6,172 nucleotides of DNA from an uncultured Bacteroidales bacterium (lineage in GTDB: Bacteria; Bacteroidota; Bacteroidia; Bacteroidales; Paludibacteraceae), in NCBI GenBank assembly GCA_903929065.1, contig CAIYTJ010000078.1, positions 1 through 6,172 on the forward strand, in the 5' to 3' direction. The notes beneath the pieces were generated by a model. It was not told the DNA's origin. It worked only from the letters and a program-made list of their open reading frames with translations, and made no database searches. This document shows, piece after piece, positions 1-5,960 of this stretch (position 1 is the first letter of the stretch; each line of letters opens with the position of its first letter). The translations under genes were made by a program, and so were the position numbers.

Positions 1-94
1 CCCTTTGCTGGATAAAACTGAAAACAGCATTACCTATGTAGGAAATGATTTGAAAGAAAAAAATCTTTGGCTCGGCAAAGTGGTATTTGAATAA
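1..94 (+). CDS. 3' end of an unidentified gene (partial)
   Basis: An open frame enters from the left edge (codons in phase from base 2) and runs to a TAA at 92-94. It encodes the last 30 residues of a protein ending in ...LGKVVFE. The tail is rich in Lys, Glu and Asn, has a plausible beta-strand end and no membrane segment. I cannot assign it to a family from so little. It lies 43 bases ahead of the lipoprotein gene on the same strand. No convincing promoter is visible in the gap, so the two may be cotranscribed. That the frame is coding is inferred from its being open to the edge and from its position; 93 bases open is weak evidence on its own. Confidence 0.6.
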   Translation, partial: PLLDKTENSITYVGNDLKEKNLWLGKVVFE

Positions 95-137
95 AAATTG
101 ATTAAAATAAATTATAAACTTAATTAAAAGAATTATT

Positions 138-875
138 ATGAAACACCAGTTATTTCTAGTGAGTATTTTTGTCTTGAGTTTTCTATCAGCTTGTACCGGA
201 AATACGCCATCGTTGAAATTACCGACAGAACCTGAAGCACTTATTGCTTATGATAACAGCAGTGGCGGAATTGTAAAAGGAATTCTTGTCGGTTCTACCG
301 GAAATTTCAAATTTAATTTGAAGAATGGCAGCGATAGCGTATATTGCAAAATTACTTTCGATGGTCAGACAGGGATGCTACTCCCGACAACATCAATGGC
401 TTCCTGGACTCCCGGACAAGCTTTTGCCGCCACATTCACAGGAATAGTAGGTGGTGTAACGGTAAATGTTTATTTTAAGTGTAATGCCGATGGGACTTCT
501 CCTTCTGCTACTTTTACAATTCCAAATCACACCATTGTAGTAAGTATTTATAAAGAAACATCAACGGTTTTGGTGAAAGGATACGAGGGAACTTACACAA
601 CCTATACAGTAAGCTCGGGAGCAGTTTATGATAAAGGAACGTTTAATTTTATTGAATGTAACGGTAAAGTTTACGGAACCCATTCGTCCATAACTTTTGC
701 TTCCGACCCGAGATATACTGGTCCCGCTGCTTTTTCAGCAACTGTTTCAAACGGGAAACTTATTGTTGATGGAGATACAAAAAGCTTTGATATTACTGAA
801 ACTTCTTTGTCAGGCTCATCACTGAGTACGGATGGAACAGAAAGAACGACTATTAGCGGCACAAGAACTTTATAA
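138..875 (+). CDS. Predicted lipoprotein of unknown function
   Basis: This encodes 245 residues. The N-terminus is a typical lipoprotein signal: Lys2, a hydrophobic core at residues 5-16, then the lipobox LSAC with the acceptor Cys19. The mature protein starts Cys-Thr-Gly-Asn, so it is probably lipid-anchored in the envelope. No run of acidic residues follows the cysteine, so the known Bacteroidota surface-export signal is not apparent, and a periplasm-facing location is as likely as surface exposure. The rest is rich in Thr, Ser, Gly and alternating hydrophobic residues, which suggests an all-beta fold, perhaps two sandwich domains (about 35-145 and 150-245). Cysteines at 70, 115 and 174 are the only others. 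I recognise no enzyme motif or named family. The ATG at 138 follows an A/T-rich leader without a Shine-Dalgarno, normal for the phylum. A hairpin terminator lies 81 bases past the stop codon. Confidence 0.85.
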   Translation: MKHQLFLVSIFVLSFLSACTGNTPSLKLPTEPEALIAYDNSSGGIVKGILVGSTGNFKFNLKNGSDSVYCKITFDGQTGMLLPTTSMASWTPGQAFAATFTGIVGGVTVNVYFKCNADGTSPSATFTIPNHTIVVSIYKETSTVLVKGYEGTYTTYTVSSGAVYDKGTFNFIECNGKVYGTHSSITFASDPRYTGPAAFSATVSNGKLIVDGDTKSFDITETSLSGSSLSTDGTERTTISGTRTL

Positions 876-956
876 TCATTTAAAAATCTGATGAATTAAT
901 TTTCTCTTGTTTACATTTTCTGAAACGCATTCAAAGAACAAATTGGATCGTGATTT

Positions 957-986
957 ATAAGGTTGTCATACGGCAACCTTATTTTT
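957..986 (+). terminator. Intrinsic terminator after the lipoprotein gene
   Basis: Bases 957-967 pair with 972-982 (11 bp including one G-T wobble; core AAGGTTG / CAACCTT) around a four-base loop. TTTT follows on the + strand within 983-986. This fits a rho-independent terminator for transcripts from the left. On the minus strand no T-run follows the stem, so it should act mainly in one direction. The TGA of the convergent AraC-type gene (966-968) lies at the top of the stem and loop. Confidence 0.7.
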
Positions 987-2072
987 GTCATAATTTTTAA
1001 TGTAATCCGAAGGTAGTTTTCCTGTTTGTTTTTTGAAAGCCTTGTAGAAACTGGTTCGATTATTAAAACCACATTCGTAAGAGATTGCTTCAATGGTCAG
1101 GTTCCTTTTGTCAACATTTTCAAGCAGTTCAATTGCTGTTTTTACCCTTAATGAATTAATGTATTCTGGGAAAGAACAGTTCAACTTGCTGTTAATGACC
1201 ATAGAAACAATATTAGAAGAAATGTTGAGATTTTTCGCCATTTCACTCAGGGTGAAATCGGTTTGTAAATAAGGGTTTTCACATTCTATATATTTAATAA
1301 TACGCTCACGAATTTCATCTGATTTGTCGCCATCAATTTTGATAGCAGCGTATTTAGTCACGTTTTCAGTAGCGGAATTACTTTCAAATAGTGATTGAAT
1401 TGAAAAAGTCATTCTAAAGAAAACGTACAAGAAGAATATTTGCCCGAAAATGGGCATATAAAGAATAATATACCTTACATCAAACTTAAACATAAAAGGT
1501 ACAAATGCCATCAATTGCAGAACAAGCATAACCCACAGAATTTCCTTTATTCTGGTTTTTTGGAGTTTTGTAGTGTTGAATCTGATTTTTTTTGAATACT
1601 CCTGCCTCAGTAAAAACACATTTGAAAGTATAGTATACAGGCAAATGATGGCATTATAGAACATTCCAAAGATTGTCATTTGACCTGTCTCAGCCATTTG
1701 AATAGTTTTATTTCCCCATAGAGGTTCAATGATGGTAAGAATAAAAAACGGAAAATAAAGATACGCGGGAATAAATAACCTCCAATCAAATGTTATAGTT
1801 TTTCGATAACTGTTTCTCAGACTATTTGTAAATGAAATTAAATATCCTCCCCATACAACATTTAAAACAAGTCCCAAATGATATAAAATAATAGAACCTT
1901 TTCCAATGTAAATAAATACATTATCGAGAATGGCTGCAGCCGCTGCAAAAAACATCCAGCCCAGCCAGAAATTAGAAGGTCGTTGTTTTGATTTAAACCA
2001 ACTTAAAATGGCTAATAATGAAAGATCAAAAATGGCAGAACCGGAGATAAGAACAACTATTTTTTCATTCAT
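966..2072 (-). CDS. Membrane-anchored AraC-family transcriptional regulator
   Basis: The product has 368 residues. The N-terminal part has about seven hydrophobic segments (approximately 4-25, 35-57, 60-82, 98-118, 130-155, 178-196, 200-223), so it should sit in the inner membrane. A linker (about 225-265) leads to a C-terminal AraC-type double helix-turn-helix. The first HTH is near 274-292 (TLSEMAKNLNISSNIVSMV). The second, near 325-357, carries the family signature: CGF at 334-336, SFYKAFKK at 341-348, then TGKLPSDY. The architecture is common among Bacteroidota regulators of unknown ligand. The membrane part presumably senses a signal and the HTH domain binds DNA while tethered; this is inference. 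The ATG at 2072 begins just before the first helix. It is transcribed alone from a promoter at 2124-2156 and converges on the lipoprotein gene. Its targets are not evident. The lipoprotein is a neighbour but not divergent, so a regulatory link is only a possibility. Confidence 0.92.
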   Translation of the reverse strand: MNEKIVVLISGSAIFDLSLLAILSWFKSKQRPSNFWLGWMFFAAAAAILDNVFIYIGKGSIILYHLGLVLNVVWGGYLISFTNSLRNSYRKTITFDWRLFIPAYLYFPFFILTIIEPLWGNKTIQMAETGQMTIFGMFYNAIICLYTILSNVFLLRQEYSKKIRFNTTKLQKTRIKEILWVMLVLQLMAFVPFMFKFDVRYIILYMPIFGQIFFLYVFFRMTFSIQSLFESNSATENVTKYAAIKIDGDKSDEIRERIIKYIECENPYLQTDFTLSEMAKNLNISSNIVSMVINSKLNCSFPEYINSLRVKTAIELLENVDKRNLTIEAISYECGFNNRTSFYKAFKKQTGKLPSDYIKNYDKNKVAV

Positions 2073-2123
2073 ATTACAACTGCTATTAAGAATGTATTAT
2101 TGTTATGAATTCTTTATTTTGTG

Positions 2124-2156
2124 CAAACATAGTAAAATAAAATTAATTAATTACAA
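2124..2156 (-). promoter_or_regulatory. Bacteroidota-type promoter for the AraC-family gene
   Basis: Read on the minus strand, 2131 to 2124 is TATGTTTG followed by C, an exact match to the phylum's -7 consensus TAnnTTTG. A TTG at 2156-2154 lies 22 bases upstream, slightly long for the -33 element but acceptable. Initiation near 2117 would give a leader of about 45 bases before the ATG at 2072. Confidence 0.65.
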
Positions 2157-2195
2157 TAAAACAATAATTGCTTGAAATTTTTATAACTTCACACA

Positions 2196-2230
2196 ATAAA
2201 AAGCCTCGTAATCTGCTGATTACGAGGCTT
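2196..2230 (-). terminator. Strong intrinsic terminator after tRNA-Leu
   Basis: Bases 2201-2213 and 2218-2230 form a perfect 13-bp inverted repeat (AAGCCTCGTAATC and its complement) with a four-base loop. On the minus strand the stem runs into TTTTTATT. It begins one base after the tRNA 3' end (2232). It therefore ends the tRNA transcript, and possibly read-through from the operon upstream, and also insulates the AraC-family promoter. Confidence 0.9.
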
Positions 2231-2231
2231 G

Positions 2232-2315
2232 TACCCAGAGCCGGGATCGAACCGGCATGGAAGTGAATCCACTGGTGTTTGAGACCAGCGCGTCTACCAA
2301 TTCCGCCATCTGGGC
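2232..2315 (-). tRNA. tRNA-Leu (anticodon CAA)
   Basis: On the minus strand an 84-base tRNA folds fully. The acceptor arm GCCCAGA pairs with TCTGGGT (a G-U pair at 1-72), with discriminator A. The D arm contains AATTGGTAGA. The anticodon stem CTGGT/ACCAG encloses the loop CTCAAAC, giving anticodon CAA (2281-2279), which reads the UUG leucine codon. A long variable arm (TGGA/TCCA) marks a class II tRNA as expected for leucine. The T arm is GCCGG TTCGATC CCGGC. CCA is not encoded and must be added enzymatically. It has its own promoter upstream and a strong terminator directly downstream. Confidence 0.97.
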
Positions 2316-2327
2316 AATTGTGAGGTG

Positions 2328-2358
2328 CAAAAGTAACTAATTTTTTGGAAACTGCAAA
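2328..2358 (-). promoter_or_regulatory. Bacteroidota-type promoter for tRNA-Leu
   Basis: On the minus strand TTTG (2358-2355) is followed after 19 bases by TACTTTTG (2335-2328) and then C. This matches the phylum's TTTG-N19-TAnnTTTG arrangement exactly. The element ends 13 bases before the tRNA 5' end (2315), so the primary transcript should have a leader of only a few bases, as is usual for tRNA genes. Confidence 0.8.
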
Positions 2359-2373
2359 CTATTCAATTGTTTA

Positions 2374-2401
2374 ATTTTCAATTTTCAATTTTCAATTTTC
2401 A
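2374..2401. repeat. Four perfect tandem copies of a 7-base unit (ATTTTCA)
   Basis: Four exact head-to-tail copies of ATTTTCA fill 2374-2401, and an imperfect TTCAATTG stretch lies to the left (2362-2369). The array sits between the methyltransferase stop codon (2422) and the tRNA-Leu promoter. Its units are not multiples of a codon and it lies outside genes. It could vary in copy number by replication slippage. It is also A/T-rich sequence just upstream of a promoter, where it could act as an upstream element; that role is speculative. Confidence 0.9.
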
Positions 2402-2421
2402 AGTATTTTACTATCAGCAAA

Positions 2422-3591
2422 TTAGTTGTCTGTGTTATTGTATTTTTTTGCAACAAAATCATTGCGTTTGCCAGCAAAAATGTCATACCGGCAATACCAG
2501 CAATCAAGCGAACCATTCAACAATCGTATACGTTCAGAAGGTTTAAGTCCGATTTTATCTAAACATTCTTCGTGCGAACTGATTACCCAAACGGTACTTC
2601 CGGCAAATTTATGCTTCACAGTAGTACCTAAAGCAGCATAAAGCCCATAAATATCATCCGAAGTAATACGTTCACCGTAAGGCGGATTGGTGACAATCAT
2701 ACAGTTTTCGGCTGGTGCTTCCAGTTTTTGAACCGGCATAACTTGTAGTTCAATATGTTTTCCTAATCCGGTGCTTTTTACGTTTTGTTCGGCAATTTTA
2801 ATAGCGCGTGGTGAATTATCCGAGCCAAAGATCTTGAAATTGAACGGACGTTCGCCGGAATCATCATTGTACAAGGTATCAAAAAGTTCCTGATCGAAAT
2901 CTTTCCATTTTTCAAAAGCAAAAGACGAACGGTAAATTCCGGGTGGAATATTCAATGCGATCAACGCCGCTTCAATCAATAAAGTACCTGAACCACACAT
3001 GGGATCAACAAAGTTCGATTGACCTTTCCAGTCAGCCATCAACAACATGCCGGCTGCCAGTGCTTCATTAAGCGGTGCTTCGGTTTGTGCCACCCGGTAA
3101 CCACGTTTGTGTAGTGATTCGCCTGAACTGTCGAGCGAAAGCGTGCATTTTTGTTCGGCAATATGAATGTTGATTAATATTTGTGCTCCATCTAACCGAA
3201 CAGAAGGACGTCGTTCCATTTTTTCCATAAACCAGTCGGCAATGGCATCTTTCACGCGGTAAGCCACAAATTTTGAATGACGAAATGCTTCTGAGAAAAC
3301 GGTGGAATCTATTGCAAAAGTGCTGTCAACATCCATATAGTCTGACCAGTTTATTTTCTTAATCTGATCGTAAACTTCGTCCGGATTCGACGCATCGAAT
3401 GTCATTATGGGTTTAAGAATGCGCGAAGCAGTTCGGCTACCCAAATTTACTTTGTACATCAGGGCTTTATCGCCGGTAAAACTTACTGCCCTTCGTTGCA
3501 GTTGGACATTATTGGCTCCCATATTTACCAGTTCTGTAGCCAATACTTCTTCCAACCCGCGAAAGGTCTTCGCAATCATTTCAAATTCCAT
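2422..3591 (-). CDS. rlmL: RlmL-like 23S rRNA guanine-N2 methyltransferase (THUMP domain)
   Basis: The product has 389 residues. The N-terminus (FRGLEEVLATEL near 10-21) and a THUMP RNA-binding region (about 45-160) are followed by a class I SAM-dependent methyltransferase fold. DPMCGSGT at 196-203 is the SAM-binding loop. FGSDNSPRAI near 255-264 is the acidic strand-2 region. NPPYGER at 302-308 is the catalytic motif. The downstream LLNGSLDCWYCRYDIF matches the end of the RlmL half of Escherichia coli RlmKL. E. coli RlmL makes m2G2445 in 23S rRNA. This protein corresponds to that half alone, without the RlmK (m7G2069) domain, and also resembles YpsC-type proteins once misnamed DNA adenine methylases. 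The exact target guanine is inferred. The ATG at 3591 fits the family start. It lies 8 bases after the serine acetyltransferase stop codon, so it is probably the last gene of a three-gene operon. No clear terminator follows. Confidence 0.9.
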   Translation of the reverse strand: MEFEMIAKTFRGLEEVLATELVNMGANNVQLQRRAVSFTGDKALMYKVNLGSRTASRILKPIMTFDASNPDEVYDQIKKINWSDYMDVDSTFAIDSTVFSEAFRHSKFVAYRVKDAIADWFMEKMERRPSVRLDGAQILINIHIAEQKCTLSLDSSGESLHKRGYRVAQTEAPLNEALAAGMLLMADWKGQSNFVDPMCGSGTLLIEAALIALNIPPGIYRSSFAFEKWKDFDQELFDTLYNDDSGERPFNFKIFGSDNSPRAIKIAEQNVKSTGLGKHIELQVMPVQKLEAPAENCMIVTNPPYGERITSDDIYGLYAALGTTVKHKFAGSTVWVISSHEECLDKIGLKPSERIRLLNGSLDCWYCRYDIFAGKRNDFVAKKYNNTDN

Positions 3592-3599
3592 ATAATTTT

Positions 3600-4484
3600 T
3601 TATTTACTCATTTTTTTATTTTGTGCAAGTTTTGCACCCGGTGGAACGTCTGCATCAACCCAAAGGTTTCCACCGATTACCGCACCATCACCTACTTTTA
3701 TTGCTCCCAAAATGGTGGAATTAGAATAAATGATAACGTTATTTCCAATTTTCGGATGGCGGTCAATGCCCTTTATCGGATTTCCATCCTCGTCCAATGG
3801 AAAACTGCGGGCACCAAGCGTAACTCCCTGATACATTTTTACATTATTTCCAATCACGGCAGTTTCGCCAATTACAACACCGGTTCCGTGGTCTATTGTA
3901 AAATATTCGCCAATCGTTGCTCCTGGATGAATATCAATACCGGTTTCGGAGTGCGCCATTTCTGTAATAATTCGAGGAATTAGGGGAACTTCGAGTTTCA
4001 GTAAAGCATTGGCAATTCGGTAATTGCTGATAGCCCGAATGCTTGGATAACAAAATATCACTTCCCCAAAACTTTTTGCAGCCGGATCGCCATTGTATGC
4101 CGCAATTACGTCGGTATGTAGTTTCTCCCTAATTTCAGGAAGTAAGGTTATAAATATTAAAGCTTTTTCAGTGGCTTGCTCTTCTACAATTTTCATATCG
4201 TGAGGTTCGCCATTAAAACTAAAGCAAATACCTGCTTTTATTTGTTGGAGTAAGAGTGAATGTAAATGATCAACATTGGCACCAATATGATATTCCATGC
4301 TTTGTTCGTTTACTTCAGGATCGCCAAAGTAACCGGGAAATAAAATAGAGCGCGCAGTTAGTACTGCTTCTTTTAAAATATCAGTTGATGGCATGGAGTC
4401 TTTAGCTCCACATTCATGGCAAATATCCCTAAAACCTTCTGGTTGAGAAAGTTTCTTTATTGTATCTAAAAATTCAGTAGTCAT
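3600..4484 (-). CDS. cysE: Serine O-acetyltransferase (CysE/EpsC type)
   Basis: This cytoplasmic enzyme transfers acetyl from acetyl-CoA to L-serine, giving O-acetylserine for cysteine synthesis. It has 294 residues: a helical N-terminal region (about 1-165) and a left-handed beta-helix of hexapeptide repeats (about 180-285). Family motifs are DIHPGATIG at 184-192, DHGTGVVIGETAVIG at 198-212 (His199 is the expected catalytic base), QGVTLGA at 219-225 and DRHPKIG at 241-247 (His243 in the active site). The approximately 300-residue form with a long N-terminal part is usual in Bacteroidota. The C-terminus ends QNKKMSK and lacks the tail ending in isoleucine that E. coli CysE inserts into CysK. 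The ATG at 4484 lies inside the 3' end of the kinase gene (11-base overlap), implying translational coupling. No cysteine synthase gene is in the window. Confidence 0.95.
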   Translation of the reverse strand: MTTEFLDTIKKLSQPEGFRDICHECGAKDSMPSTDILKEAVLTARSILFPGYFGDPEVNEQSMEYHIGANVDHLHSLLLQQIKAGICFSFNGEPHDMKIVEEQATEKALIFITLLPEIREKLHTDVIAAYNGDPAAKSFGEVIFCYPSIRAISNYRIANALLKLEVPLIPRIITEMAHSETGIDIHPGATIGEYFTIDHGTGVVIGETAVIGNNVKMYQGVTLGARSFPLDEDGNPIKGIDRHPKIGNNVIIYSNSTILGAIKVGDGAVIGGNLWVDADVPPGAKLAQNKKMSK

Positions 4485-5013
4485 TATTTGATAAAATGAA
4501 TTTATTCGGTTTTAATGCATGAATGGCATTTACAAATCGCACATTTCCAATGCCATTAATAATGAAAAAAGATTTTCCGATTTGTTCAATTTCTCGTTTG
4601 TACCAATCGAAAAAATAATCCCGGTCGTCACCGTGTTCACGAACCGGATCGGCTTCCCAGGGTAAGTCGGGTGCACAAAGCAGATATAAATCAAAGAAAC
4701 CGGTCTTTAATCTTTCGGTCAGAAATTCCGGAACTTTTCCGAAACGGTATTCAAACCATACCTTTGTGATAATCAAATCGGTATCAAAAAATACAAATTG
4801 CTCACTGGTTGAAAGGTTTTCGTAAAACTTTTCTTCTTCAATTTGTTTTAAAGCGATATTGCAAACATCCTCGTAAGTGTATGGAACTTTCAGCTTTTCA
4901 ACATATTCCCTGGCATATTCCGGAACCCATGGTGAATTAAAATGTTCGGCCAATTGACGGGCTAATTCAGTTTTCCCGGTGGACTCAGGCCCAATTATAG
5001 CAACTTTAAACAT
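4474..5013 (-). CDS. NadR-like P-loop kinase (predicted ribosylnicotinamide kinase)
   Basis: The product has 179 residues from the ATG at 5013. The frame is open one codon further to a TTG at 5016, but ATG gives the compact start MFKVAIIG seen in the family. GPESTGKT at 8-15 is the Walker A loop. PEYARE at 31-36 and FFDTDLIIT at 75-83 correspond to conserved stretches of the NadR kinase domain, and the lid-like region WEADPVREHGDDRD is at 119-132. The protein matches the C-terminal nicotinamide riboside kinase domain of E. coli NadR, without its DNA-binding and adenylyltransferase domains (the AAA_28 type). The likely reaction is phosphorylation of nicotinamide riboside to NMN with ATP. Relatives are often beside pnuC transporters, but none is visible here, so the substrate remains inferred. 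It is the first gene of the probable operon and overlaps cysE by 11 bases. Confidence 0.85.
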   Translation of the reverse strand: MFKVAIIGPESTGKTELARQLAEHFNSPWVPEYAREYVEKLKVPYTYEDVCNIALKQIEEEKFYENLSTSEQFVFFDTDLIITKVWFEYRFGKVPEFLTERLKTGFFDLYLLCAPDLPWEADPVREHGDDRDYFFDWYKREIEQIGKSFFIINGIGNVRFVNAIHALKPNKFILSNNDY

Positions 5014-5020
5014 CAATTAG

Positions 5021-5044
5021 CAAACAAGTTAACGAGTAAACAAG
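5021..5044. repeat. Three degenerate 8-base tandem units upstream of the kinase gene
   Basis: Bases 5021-5044 read as CAAACAAG, TTAACGAG and TAAACAAG, three successive 8-base units close to TWAACRAG. Units 1 and 3 differ at one base. They lie in the 99-base gap between the kinase and the divergent phosphatase, immediately upstream of the kinase start. They could be a decayed simple repeat or binding sites controlling the operon; the sequence does not decide. Confidence 0.55.
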
Positions 5045-5070
5045 TATAAAATAGACTTTAGTTCTGCGAC

Positions 5071-5100
5071 TTTCGACCTAAGACTTTTTGATTATCTTTG
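5071..5100 (+). promoter_or_regulatory. Bacteroidota-type promoter for the PAP2 phosphatase
   Basis: TATCTTTG at 5093-5100 followed by T is an exact -7 element (TAnnTTTG). TTTC at 5071-5074, 18 bases upstream, is a near match to the -33 TTTG. Transcription would start near 5106, about 10 bases before the ATG at 5116. The TTG at 5098-5100 that could extend the reading frame is part of this element, which argues against its use as a start codon. Confidence 0.7.
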
Positions 5101-5115
5101 TCAGAAAATAAAAAT

Positions 5116-5745
5116 ATGCGCAAATTTACGACTTTTATTCTGCTTTGGAGTACGTTTTCAGTTTTAAGTACACAACTTTCAGCCCAAAACACTGATATAA
5201 ATATTTTACGAAGTATAAATTCAAATACTTCGACCATTGGTTTCTCCAGAATTATTTCAAATACCACCACTGAAGTTTCTTTCGGAATTCCTGTGATAAT
5301 GGGCGGTGTGGCACTGATTACAAACGACGATGAATTGCTTAAAAATGCACTTTATATAGGTGTGAGCATTGGTGTTGGTGGTGTAATAACACAAGCGATG
5401 AAATATTCCATTAACCGCCCTCGTCCTTTTGTAACCTATACAGATATTCATGCCTATGAAGGTGAAACAGATCTTTCGTTTCCATCAGGTCATACTTCGC
5501 TGGCTTTCTCAGCAGCTACTGCTTTGTGTTTGAAATATCCAAAATGGTATGTTATTGTTCCAAGTTCACTATGGGCATGTTCGGTTGGATATTCACGAAT
5601 GAATCTGGGAATGCATTATCCTTCGGATGTTGTTGCCGGTGCCATTGTTGGTGCAGGAAGTGCCTATGTTACTTATTTGGTAAATGATTGGTTTTGGAAA
5701 AAACAGCAGAATAAACGGTTGATTGGGCTGCAGGCGTATCTATAA
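5116..5745 (+). CDS. Secreted or membrane PAP2-superfamily phosphatase
   Basis: The product has 209 residues from the ATG at 5116. The frame extends to a TTG at 5098, but that codon lies within the promoter, and the ATG places a normal signal peptide at the very start (MRKF, hydrophobic core, probable cleavage after LSA at 21-23). The three phosphatase motifs are complete. KYSINRPRP at 96-104 fits Kx6RP. PSGH at 123-126 has the catalytic His126. SRMNLGMHYPSD at 160-171 fits SRx5Hx3D, with nucleophile His167 and Asp171. Hydrophobic segments near 55-69, 80-95, 127-140, 145-158 and 173-190 suggest an integral membrane protein with a periplasm-facing active site. Such enzymes dephosphorylate lipids such as undecaprenyl pyrophosphate, phosphatidic acid or lipid A; the substrate cannot be told here. 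It is transcribed alone, divergently from the kinase operon. Confidence 0.93.
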   Translation: MRKFTTFILLWSTFSVLSTQLSAQNTDINILRSINSNTSTIGFSRIISNTTTEVSFGIPVIMGGVALITNDDELLKNALYIGVSIGVGGVITQAMKYSINRPRPFVTYTDIHAYEGETDLSFPSGHTSLAFSAATALCLKYPKWYVIVPSSLWACSVGYSRMNLGMHYPSDVVAGAIVGAGSAYVTYLVNDWFWKKQQNKRLIGLQAYL

Positions 5746-5926
5746 AAAAAAGTGCCAATGAGATTTTTCCAGCAATCATAGTTCTAAAATACATTGAAAA
5801 TATGTTCTTTGGATAATTCAATTCTCAAAGTATTGTATAAAAATCCACTTTATATAAAAATTATATCAATTTCAGGTTTTCTTCGATTACATTTTTTAAT
5901 CACAACTTTCCTTTGAGAAACATTTA

Positions 5927-5960
5927 ATTCCTATAATTAGGTGTTATTTATTCCTATAAT
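5927..5960. repeat. 11-base direct repeat ATTCCTATAAT, two exact copies
   Basis: ATTCCTATAAT occurs at 5927-5937 and 5950-5960, 23 bases apart start to start, and a third copy with one mismatch (ATTTCTATAAT) lies at 6024-6034. The second copy overlaps the left arm of the palindrome and the third lies just beyond its right arm. The spacing of the first two is close to two helical turns, which would suit a pair of protein-binding sites. In such A/T-rich DNA chance is possible, though the central CC makes it less trivial. Confidence 0.7.

Noticed and set aside
62..69. AATCTTTG as a promoter for the lipoprotein gene
   Set aside because: It mismatches the -7 element at the first T, has no -33 partner at the right distance and lies within the upstream coding end.
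1930..2175. Open + strand frame of 81 codons opposite the AraC-family gene
   Set aside because: Most of it is antisense to the membrane-domain coding sequence, and it has no motif or promoter. It is a shadow frame.
2201..2230. Palindrome beside a tRNA as a possible phage or integrative-element attachment site
   Set aside because: The T-run and its position mark it as the tRNA terminator. There is no duplicated tRNA 3' end and no integrase in the window.
2422..3591. DNA adenine methylase of a restriction system, suggested by the NPPY motif
   Set aside because: The THUMP region and close match to the RlmL half of RlmKL indicate an RNA methyltransferase. No restriction gene is nearby.
3621..3983. 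120-codon + strand frame within the serine acetyltransferase gene
   Set aside because: It lies wholly opposite a clearly conserved enzyme, and its translation shows no domain and an unlikely composition.
5014..5016. TTG start one codon upstream of the NadR-like kinase ATG
   Set aside because: The adjacent ATG at 5013 gives the usual family N-terminus MFKVAIIG. Nothing favours TTG.
5098..5115. Phosphatase start at TTG 5098, adding six polar residues
   Set aside because: That TTG is part of the -7 promoter element, and the ATG at 5116 begins a standard signal peptide.
5822..5919. 9-base inverted repeat TTCTCAAAG / CTTTGAGAA
   Set aside because: The 80-base separation and short arms in A/T-rich DNA make chance likely, and no structure or gene relates to it.
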